NCBI GenBank assembly: GCA_031373545.1 | Contig: JANMMT010000081.1 | Location: 14,158 to 78,157 of the forward strand | Source of the DNA: JADCCX01 sp031373545 | GTDB lineage: Bacteria > Pseudomonadota > Alphaproteobacteria > Rhizobiales > Beijerinckiaceae | Length of the DNA: 64,000 nucleotides | Direction: 5' to 3' | Shown: positions 57,744-64,000 of the stretch, piece after piece | Layout of the letters: every line of letters begins with the position of its first letter | How positions within the stretch are numbered: the stretch's first letter is position 1 | Notes under the pieces: model-generated | The model's database searches: none | What the model was told of the DNA's origin: nothing | Seen by the model: the letters and a program-made list of their open reading frames with translations, nothing else | Position numbers and translations under genes: made by a program

Positions 57744-60700
57744 TGCCGTTGCTGCCTGCACCCCTGTCAGACAGCAGTCGCTGATACGCCACCCCGATTC
57801 CGATCAGCACCCCGCCAAGCCCGATGAATGAGAAGGCGCGCCACAGGCCTGTCAGCGCAGCCATGTCCATGAGAAACACCTTCGCAACGGCAAGGGTCAC
57901 GAACAGTGCGGAGGCCAGACGCGTTTCACGCGACGCCAGCCTGAAGCCGATGGCGAGAAGACCCACTCCGTAAGCAAGCGTCACCAGGGAATAGCCGTAG
58001 TGCTCGGGGTCGGTGATGGACGCCGCGACGAACCGCTCAACCCCCGCAAACGACCGGCGCACTTGAACAACAAGGTAGAAATAGATCAGCGCGATCGCCG
58101 CGATGCGGTTGAGCGCGACCAGCTGCGCACCGAACACATCAGGCCTTTGCCGGCCGAGCCATGCCAGAAAGGCCAGAAACAAGCCCGGCAGAAGATAACC
58201 GACAAAGCTTGAATCGATGAAAGCCGGGCCCGACAGCCTTGTGCCACCGAACGGATTGGCAAGAATGACGCAAAGACCTGCGGCGACACCCAGCGCGGCC
58301 ACGTTGGCTCCGCGGATCAACCGCAGAAGGGGCAGGCGCTGCTTGAGCAAGGCGTTGAGCTTGCGCCCACCCAGAAAGGCCGCAAGACATGTGCCGAGCA
58401 GAGCCAGCGCGTAAATGCCCGATTCCCCCAGGCCAAGAAGGCCATCGTCGACCAGATCAGCGCCGTGGAAAGCCAACCGGATCTGCGTGACGATCCAGAA
58501 TGCAACAAGTCCGCTGGCCGCAAGGCCAAGTGTTTTCGCGCGTTTGGCACATCCCTCCCGCACCATCAACGACGCTCCAATGGCCAGGGCCATTGTCACC
58601 AGTGCGTATCCCGCCGTAAGGCGATTGAAGATCACGACACCTGCCACCTCACCACCCCACAGGAGGGGGTTGTGAATGAGGCCATAGCCAAGCCCAGCGC
58701 ACAGCAGCATCGTGGTGGTGCCCCCGGTGATGGAGGCCAAGGCGGGAGGCCCCCCCTCGCGCTTTTTCAGCCACAGACCCAGCGCCACGAAGCCCAGAGC
58801 CGCGAGTGCGAAGGCCCATGTCTCGTGAAAGCCTGGGGTCTGGGTGAGATAAGGCCACACATCGCCATTTGCGAAGTCGGAGCGGTGAAACGCATGGCGC
58901 AGTTCAAGCGCCGTTAACGCCGCAAAAGCACCGAGCGCCGCGCCCTCGATAACATGCACATGCCGATCGACCTTGTCGCGGCGCAGCAGGACAGCGGCCA
59001 CAGCCAGCGCCAGCGCAGGCACGCCATACGCCACGATGTACCAGTTGAGGATCGGCAACGCTTCCTCGCCGAAGATTGCGGGTGATGTCACACCGCGCAG
59101 CACGGCGGTGATGGAAAGTGCGGCGGCCACACGCCGCAGCGCCGGCAGCGGCCGGGCCTTGTGCACGACGCAGACACCGAGAGCCGCAATGGCGAACCCA
59201 ACAGCCATCCACAGGCCCGGAAGCGCGAATGCGATGCAAAGTCCGAGCGCCAATGCGGCTCCCGCCGCATAGGCCCCGGCGGCAACGTCATGCAGGCCCG
59301 CTGGCGCGGACGACACTTGGCGCTGGCGGTAAAGCCAGTCGCTGATCAACGCGAGGAGAACGAGATGGCACGCGAAGAGCGCCGCCGCAGTGAGATCATG
59401 GTTGAGACCGCCGGTGCGGAGGGCCCAGGCGAATGTCACCAGAACCGGCGCGAGACCGCCTGTGAAAGCCAGCGCATGCAACCCCTCGAACCTGTGTGCG
59501 ACTTTCGGTGTCATCCGGCCTGCGAACAGCAAAAGCGGCACAGCGCCCAGGACAAGGGCGCTGGCGAGCGCAAGCTGAGCCAAGGCAGAGGTCGCCATGG
59601 GCGGTGCGGCAAACGAGAAGATCGCGCCATCGAGCAGGCGCAGCACCCAGTTGCGATCTCCCCCTTGCGATGGCCATGTCAGGATCATGCCAAGGGGCAA
59701 GAGCGCCGCTGCGACGCTTGCTGCTGAGGCGCGGCCATCCCGAACGGCAGTGAGCAGCAGGAGCACGATCGCGCCGACGGCAGCAATCGCATGCAGACCA
59801 GCAGGCATGGGCATGGTGAGAAAGGCCAGCCCGAGGGCGGCGGCCAGTCCCGTCAGCGCCACCAGCACGAGGGGATCGCCAAGCGGCGTCTCCGGCTCAT
59901 CCGGTGTCTTGAGCCAGACGAAGGCCGCGGCAAGAACAACCATCGATCCAAGGATGAAAGACACTTGCGGCAGCGCCGCGGTGCCTGGGGCAAAGCTGAG
60001 CAACAGGGCCCAGATTCCGGCAGCAACCACAAGGCCCCAGCCGAGCCACCCCGAGCGCAACCGGTTTTGCACCGCCCCCGCAGCCGCCGTGATCACGAGC
60101 AGATACATAACCAGCGGCCATGGACTGGGACTTGCGCCGCCCACCAGATCAGGGGTCGCGTAGGATGCAAGAAGGCCGATTCCCGCCAAGGCCTGCCCAT
60201 GCCGCAACGAGGCTGCGAGCGCCGCCACACCAATGGCCGCCATGAGCGCGAATGCCACCGCAGGCGAGAGCAGCCCATAAACTGCAAAAGCGGCGTAGAC
60301 CGCACCGAATGCAGTCAAGACTCCGGCACCGGTGAGGGCCAGCGGCGCATGCGCCAGAGGCAAGGGACCCATGGTGTCCGCCACGATCCGGGGCGGCATG
60401 AACAATCCGCGCCGCAAGGCCTCACCCAGCCCAACGAGGAGAACGGCAAAAACCCCCGCCATGGCAAGACGCACCTGCGGCCCGAACATGCCCGCCTCGA
60501 TGGAATAGCGCACGAGAAACAGCCCGCCGACAGCCAATGCAAGGCCGCCGACCCACACAGCCCACCGTGTGCCGATGACCTCCTCGAAGTCCCGCTTGGG
60601 GAGCGGGGCGACCGGCACTGTTGCGGGCGGAAGGGGTGGCGGCGTTGCGGGGAGAGGCGGCGGCAGGGTCCGCTGTTCAACGACCCTTGCCTCTTCAATG

Positions 60701-61047
60701 ACAGTCTCCGAAGCGTCCGGAGCCAGGAAGGGGGGCGGCAAGGCGATGCTTTTGACCCCCCCGGAGGCAGCGGCACGTGGCAGGGCTTTCGAGCGTCGCG
60801 GTGGTTGGGCCGGTGTGGGCATATCGCTTGATGCGCGAAGGTTTTGAGATGCCTCAGCGCCTGCAACCCGAAGCGCTGCGATGTCGCTCCGCGCCGCCTG
60901 CAGATCCTGCCTCAGCGCAGCGACCTGATTGTCCAGACCTTCAATCAAGGTCTTGAGCGCATTGGACTTGGTGTAGCCTGCAATGGCAAGACCGGGAACG
61001 ACGAGCGCGAAAAACGCGATGCAGATGGCAAAAAAGGAAATTTCCAT
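57733..61047 (-). CDS. DUF2339 large polytopic membrane protein
   Basis: An 1104-residue inner-membrane protein with a single N-terminal helix, a short coiled coil (about residues 30-60), a Pro-rich linker (LPPPLPATPPPLPPATVPVA) and some two dozen further helices. FEEVIGTRWAVWVGGLALAV and GGLFLVRYSIEAGMFGPQVR begin the DUF2339 core. Function is unknown; the size and helix number match the family. It stands alone, with a 200-base gap to the hydrolase gene on the other side. Confidence 0.85.
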   Translation of the reverse strand: MEISFFAICIAFFALVVPGLAIAGYTKSNALKTLIEGLDNQVAALRQDLQAARSDIAALRVAGAEASQNLRASSDMPTPAQPPRRSKALPRAAASGGVKSIALPPPFLAPDASETVIEEARVVEQRTLPPPLPATPPPLPPATVPVAPLPKRDFEEVIGTRWAVWVGGLALAVGGLFLVRYSIEAGMFGPQVRLAMAGVFAVLLVGLGEALRRGLFMPPRIVADTMGPLPLAHAPLALTGAGVLTAFGAVYAAFAVYGLLSPAVAFALMAAIGVAALAASLRHGQALAGIGLLASYATPDLVGGASPSPWPLVMYLLVITAAAGAVQNRLRSGWLGWGLVVAAGIWALLLSFAPGTAALPQVSFILGSMVVLAAAFVWLKTPDEPETPLGDPLVLVALTGLAAALGLAFLTMPMPAGLHAIAAVGAIVLLLLTAVRDGRASAASVAAALLPLGMILTWPSQGGDRNWVLRLLDGAIFSFAAPPMATSALAQLALASALVLGAVPLLLFAGRMTPKVAHRFEGLHALAFTGGLAPVLVTFAWALRTGGLNHDLTAAALFACHLVLLALISDWLYRQRQVSSAPAGLHDVAAGAYAAGAALALGLCIAFALPGLWMAVGFAIAALGVCVVHKARPLPALRRVAAALSITAVLRGVTSPAIFGEEALPILNWYIVAYGVPALALAVAAVLLRRDKVDRHVHVIEGAALGAFAALTALELRHAFHRSDFANGDVWPYLTQTPGFHETWAFALAALGFVALGLWLKKREGGPPALASITGGTTTMLLCAGLGYGLIHNPLLWGGEVAGVVIFNRLTAGYALVTMALAIGASLMVREGCAKRAKTLGLAASGLVAFWIVTQIRLAFHGADLVDDGLLGLGESGIYALALLGTCLAAFLGGRKLNALLKQRLPLLRLIRGANVAALGVAAGLCVILANPFGGTRLSGPAFIDSSFVGYLLPGLFLAFLAWLGRQRPDVFGAQLVALNRIAAIALIYFYLVVQVRRSFAGVERFVAASITDPEHYGYSLVTLAYGVGLLAIGFRLASRETRLASALFVTLAVAKVFLMDMAALTGLWRAFSFIGLGGVLIGIGVAYQRLLSDRGAGSNGIKV

Positions 61048-61256
61048 AGCTGAACTATACCGGCAACCCTCCGAACCTCAACTGCCGCACGCGAACGTGG
61101 CCCTGTACGGATGAAGTGCGGCTGGGGAGACCCGACGATCCTTGTGGACGCAAGCGCATGAGAGATGAATGGACCGGGAACCCGCTGCCTGGCGGGGCGT
61201 TGAAAGTTTGAAGCGTGGGCGTGTTGCCCGGCTCGATCTTTTCTGGGGAGCCGATC

Positions 61257-62447
61257 TTGGGTACAAGTTTCACTTCCCATATTGTGAAATCCCTGTTCTC
61301 GACGGGCAGCATGGTGGCGCCGGGCCTGACAGGCAGCATGGCCTTCCGTCTGTTCAATCGCCCTTGGCCAGCCAAGACCTACTCGGAGCAGGAAAAGGAA
61401 TTGTCCCGCATTGGAGTCCAGAGGCTTGCAACCGCAAACCGGTTTCGAGTCGCATGCGGCGTGGGCGAGGTGCAGGCCTACCACTTTGCGGCACCTCAGC
61501 ACCGAGGTACGGTGATCCTCGTGCATGGGTGGACAAGCGAGGCGAGCCATCTGATGGGGCTGGTACCTCCGCTGTTGAAGGAGGGCTTCAGCGTCGTCTG
61601 CTTTGACCTTCCGGCCCACGGGAAATCGAGTGGAAAGGTAACTAACATCGTCGAATGCGCAAAAGCGCTTGAGGCAGTCGCTGCCCTGTTTTCGCGCATC
61701 CATGCCATCGTGGCGCATAGCTTCGGCGGTCCAGTCACTGGCCTTGCCTTGGCGGGAGATATCGGCAGGTCAGGAAACTCCACGAAGTCAGGCAACTCCA
61801 CGAAGGGCGTGCTGCAGGATGTTGAAAAGATTGCCCTGATTGCCGCTCCCAACGAGTCGGCCTACCTCACCCGGGCCTTTGGCGCGGCCATCGGTCTGCA
61901 CGCCAAAGCGCAGAGTGACTTCGAGGCCGAGTTCGAAGCCTTGTGCGAATGCCCTCTCGATCAATTTACCGGCACCCATTATTTCGCTCGCGTCAACAAA
62001 CCCATGCTTGTCCTGCACGGGGAAGCCGATTGCGAGGTTCCCCATGCCGACGGGCTGCGCTACCGCAACCTCGAGCACTGCGATTTTGTTTCGTTGGAGA
62101 ACATTGGTCACAGAGATATTCTTTACACACCCGAAGTCGGTGAGCGGATCGCGCGTTTCATCGCTAGAAACCATCTCATCCTGGCCGACGCCTGCGATTG
62201 TAAACTGAGCCAAATCTGTCGGAGACTCCCACTTGTGAGAGGTGGAACCACGACAAGCAAGATAACGAACAAGTTTTTTCCTGAGGTATGCGCCCGAGCG
62301 GTGCGGATGGTTTTGAGTCACAAGGCAAAGCATCCCTCGCGCTGGGCTGCCATCGTATCAGTCGCCTCGAAGATTGGCTGTGCGGCGCAATCGCTGCACC
62401 AGTGGGTCGGAAGGCCGACGTCAACAGCGGGCACAAGCCTGGCCTGA
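61257..62447 (+). CDS. Alpha/beta hydrolase with 3' end replaced by IS3-derived sequence
   Basis: About 396 residues from the TTG at 61257, which has GGGGAG six bases upstream; a GTG at 61215 is also possible. The hydrolase core has VILVHGWTSEASHLMGLVPP, VVCFDLPAHGKSSGKV, the nucleophile in IVAHSFGGPVTGLAL (HSFGG), MLVLHGEADCEVPHADGLRY and the His in SLENIGHRDILYTPEVGERI. From about residue 315 the frame runs into an IS3-family remnant, so the last 80 or so residues (with KITNKFFPEVCARAVRM) are transposase-derived. An 18-bp duplication encodes SGNSTKSGNSTK. Whether the fusion is active is unclear. Confidence 0.8.
   Translation: MGTSFTSHIVKSLFSTGSMVAPGLTGSMAFRLFNRPWPAKTYSEQEKELSRIGVQRLATANRFRVACGVGEVQAYHFAAPQHRGTVILVHGWTSEASHLMGLVPPLLKEGFSVVCFDLPAHGKSSGKVTNIVECAKALEAVAALFSRIHAIVAHSFGGPVTGLALAGDIGRSGNSTKSGNSTKGVLQDVEKIALIAAPNESAYLTRAFGAAIGLHAKAQSDFEAEFEALCECPLDQFTGTHYFARVNKPMLVLHGEADCEVPHADGLRYRNLEHCDFVSLENIGHRDILYTPEVGERIARFIARNHLILADACDCKLSQICRRLPLVRGGTTTSKITNKFFPEVCARAVRMVLSHKAKHPSRWAAIVSVASKIGCAAQSLHQWVGRPTSTAGTSLA
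61767..61802. repeat. 18-bp tandem duplication in the hydrolase
   Basis: aggtcaggaaactccacg (61767-61784) and aagtcaggcaactccacg (61785-61802), plus a 4-base third start. It encodes SGNSTK twice in a surface loop after the nucleophile strand. Confidence 0.85.
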
Positions 62448-62460
62448 CCACGGACATGGC
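62199..62460 (+). mobile_element. IS3-family remnant with broken orfA
   Basis: The region carries the N-terminal part of an IS3-group OrfA: TTSKITNKFFPEVCARAVRM, then SRWAAIVSVASKIGCAAQSL and HQWV, the helix-turn-helix of these transposases. The normal ATG is ACG (62250). After HQWVG the match moves to the next frame (RKADVNSGHKPGLTTDMA), and it stops at about 62460. The left end is probably near 62199 (TGTAAACTGAGCC). No orfB or right end is present. Edges are approximate. Confidence 0.75.
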
Positions 62461-62551
62461 ATTTCAAAGGATAATGGCGAAACCTCGACGGCATCACATC
62501 GCTTGAACGCCACCATCATGCAATCAACAGCTCTCACCTTTCTAGCGGCAC

Positions 62552-62738
62552 CAGGCTGCAAACTCATAAAAGGAGGGATATTTGACGCGAGGAAATGGGA
62601 AGATCAGGTTTTGTTGGCTGATCCGCCGTCAACCGTCCGGTTTGCAAGGATCAGGCGGCCAAAGATGGCCCACATTCACCGCGCCTGCGGTGGGCTTGAG
62701 GGGCAAAAATGCCTCTCTTTTTATGAGTACGCGGCCTA
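62552..62738. mobile_element. MITE-like element, copy 2
   Basis: 187 bp, nearly identical over its core to 32473-32741. The left end (caggctgcaaactcataaaa) differs from copy 1 at four bases; the right end is ttttatgagtacgcggccta. It lacks an 82-bp segment present in copy 1, with CAAA at both junctions, so a microhomology deletion (or gain in copy 1) is likely. It lies between the IS3 remnant and the helicase gene. Confidence 0.8.
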
Positions 62739-62830
62739 GCCAAGCCAGTCATCGCAATGCATGATCGGGAACTAAGCGTTGTTTCAACAGTAACGCACTC
62801 GGTTTCATTCTCGGAAAGACAGACAACTTG

Positions 62831-64000
62831 ATGCGGGCTGATAGTTTTACGGCGGAGGAGCAGCGCCTTAACCGGATTTACGAAAAGCTCCGCGACAGAC
62901 TGTTGGATATGCGGCTTTCCAACCCGATGCTGAATTACAGGCATTCGGCGAAATCGAAGCGACAGTTGCAGTTGGTCGATGAAGTGCCAGAGCAGGTTTT
63001 TCAACACCTCGCAACGAACGAAAACATATTCACCATTGGTGCTCTGCCGGAGCCTGAGGGCGTACCGGCAGACGAACTCACAGATGATTTTCGAGCCGCA
63101 TTCGAACATGCGCGCATAATGGATGCCGAATTCATCGCTCAGATCGAAAAGCTCGAAAGCGAGGGCCGGGACGACGAGGGCGAAATCGCGCTTGCGGAGA
63201 CGCAGCTTCGCGTTCGTCTGCGCAAGAAACTGGGGCTTCCTCCGCGCCCCGACCGCCAGACGGTCAATCCTGTCGAACATGCGCGAGGCTTGGGCATTGA
63301 TCCTTCAATCGAATTGCGCGCGTCATCGGACGCAGGGCGGCATCGTGACAATCTCCTTCAAACCCTGAAGTGGCCTGAAACGCTTCAAGCGACGTTGGAA
63401 AAGATCGGTTCCGATGCGCGCCTTGCGGAACAGGAAATGGGTTTGTCGACCCTTTTTCTTGTGTTTGGTTTTCTCGAGTGGATGGACAGCAAAGATAGCG
63501 AAAAAAAACTGCATGCTCCCTTGCTGCTTTTACCTGTCCGATTGGACCGGGAGAAAACGGCGCGAGGCAAGATCGTCTTCAAACTGCAGGCCAACGCCGG
63601 ATTCCCCGACACAAACCTCAGCCTCTCGAAAAAGCTCGAAAGCATGGATGTCGTGTTGCCGGAGTTCAAATCCGACGACGCATCGAAATTGCCGATCGAG
63701 GATTACTTCGCTGCGGTAACAGATGCGATCGCCGAGAAGCCGGGATGGCGCGTGAGGCGTTGGTTGACCCTTGGCCATTTCGCCTTCGGGCGCCTTGCGA
63801 TGTACACCGATCTCGCACCGGAGAATTGGGAAGAAACTCCAGTCAGGAGCGATCTCGTTCGCGATGTTCTTCGTGGAAGTGAAATGTCGAGAGATGACGG
63901 GAGCGGCTTGTCCGGGCCTCCGGACGATCACGTGATCGATTTGCCTGAGATCGAAAAGAAGGCGCCTTTCCTGGTCCACGACGCTGACGCGTCGCAGCAC
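62831..64000 (+). CDS. DUF4011-type superfamily 1 helicase, N-terminal part
   Basis: The frame is open for 390 codons to the window edge, so the gene continues beyond. The start EKLRDRLLDMRLSNPMLNYR is the DUF4011 signature (LLD-x-S-x-RNPLLN); EQEMGLSTLFLVFGFLEWMD and HAPLLLLPVRLDREK follow, and the last residues (PFLVHDADASQH) match the point just before the Walker A box of COG1112 (Dna2/NAM7-like) helicases. Such proteins run to 1500-2000 residues and often end in a nuclease. Members occur in defence islands, such as Mokosh. The right half of the gene must be seen to assign a system. GGAAAGA lies upstream of the ATG. Confidence 0.82.
   Translation, partial: MRADSFTAEEQRLNRIYEKLRDRLLDMRLSNPMLNYRHSAKSKRQLQLVDEVPEQVFQHLATNENIFTIGALPEPEGVPADELTDDFRAAFEHARIMDAEFIAQIEKLESEGRDDEGEIALAETQLRVRLRKKLGLPPRPDRQTVNPVEHARGLGIDPSIELRASSDAGRHRDNLLQTLKWPETLQATLEKIGSDARLAEQEMGLSTLFLVFGFLEWMDSKDSEKKLHAPLLLLPVRLDREKTARGKIVFKLQANAGFPDTNLSLSKKLESMDVVLPEFKSDDASKLPIEDYFAAVTDAIAEKPGWRVRRWLTLGHFAFGRLAMYTDLAPENWEETPVRSDLVRDVLRGSEMSRDDGSGLSGPPDDHVIDLPEIEKKAPFLVHDADASQH

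Noticed and set aside
61048..61256. Possible tRNA or small RNA in the gap before the hydrolase
   Set aside because: No cloverleaf, T-loop consensus or strong hairpin with T run was found.
1..64000. rRNA, tRNA genes, CRISPR arrays and prophage genes
   Set aside because: No matching sequence patterns were seen anywhere in the window; XerC at 35281-36246 is the housekeeping type rather than a phage integrase.

Overview
The window is GC-rich bacterial chromosome, most likely from an alphaproteobacterium of the order Hyphomicrobiales (Rhizobiales). The evidence is the gene families: a HisKA_2-type kinase, an Omp25/31-like beta-barrel, PmtA-like and OlsB-like lipid enzymes, an SbmA-like ABC transporter, DUF1328 and DUF883 stress proteins. 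Matches to the alphaproteobacterial sigma-EcfG promoter (GGAAC, 16-17 bases, CGTT) point the same way. I found no rRNA, tRNA or CRISPR array.

Layout. 1-9.2 kb is a stress and envelope region: a partial histidine kinase, PRC-barrel, DUF1328, several tiny membrane proteins, a Crp/Fnr regulator, a coupled diacylglycerol kinase/PAP2 pair, a glycine-zipper lipoprotein, YihY, CsbD, an AI-2E-type permease, DUF883 and a YqjE/holin-like protein. Six candidate EcfG promoters lie here and two more at 51-52 kb. 9.3-13.6 kb is a ugpBAEC glycerol-3-phosphate ABC operon with a candidate Pho box. 13.6-20.7 kb holds polA, carrying an in-frame palindromic repeat, translationally coupled to an SbmA/BacA-like ABC protein, and a divergent MsbA-type exporter. 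20.7-25.3 kb is a candidate exopolysaccharide module: membrane fusion protein, processive GT2 synthase, a YjfB-like protein, and a zinc-ribbon (TackOD1-like) regulator with a degenerate GGDEF-like end.

25.8-38.9 kb holds an RTX protein, dehydrogenases, an LTA-synthase-like sulfatase, a divergent amino-acid oxidase/ALDH7 pair, a MITE-like element, a pteridine-reductase-like SDR, a WaaE-like glycosyltransferase, a porin-like barrel, XerC and an exopolysaccharide initiating transferase. 39-51 kb is mostly housekeeping: typA, a hybrid kinase, an OlsB-like acyltransferase, a PmtA-like methyltransferase, rpoN in an unusual setting, gtrA, carA, yqeY and a PHB-depolymerase-family esterase. 51.4-56.6 kb holds a stress flavoprotein, another tiny membrane protein and a second CUT1-type ABC transporter. 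56.8-64 kb holds a PAS-only protein, a DUF2339 giant membrane protein and a hydrolase whose 3' end runs into an IS3-family remnant. A second MITE copy follows, then the start of a DUF4011-type superfamily 1 helicase that continues past the window.

Main unexplained signals: (1) a recurring EcfG-like promoter set tying scattered stress genes into one regulon; (2) two copies of a MITE-like element, one of whose perfect 20-bp ends supply the stop codons of both flanking genes; (3) a 142-bp palindromic repeat translated inside polA; (4) at least eight short (15-18 bp) tandem duplications near gene ends or in linkers; (5) the GT2/HlyD/TackOD1 module; (6) the IS3/MITE/helicase junction at the right edge. 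All calls come from reading the sequence; no database search was run.
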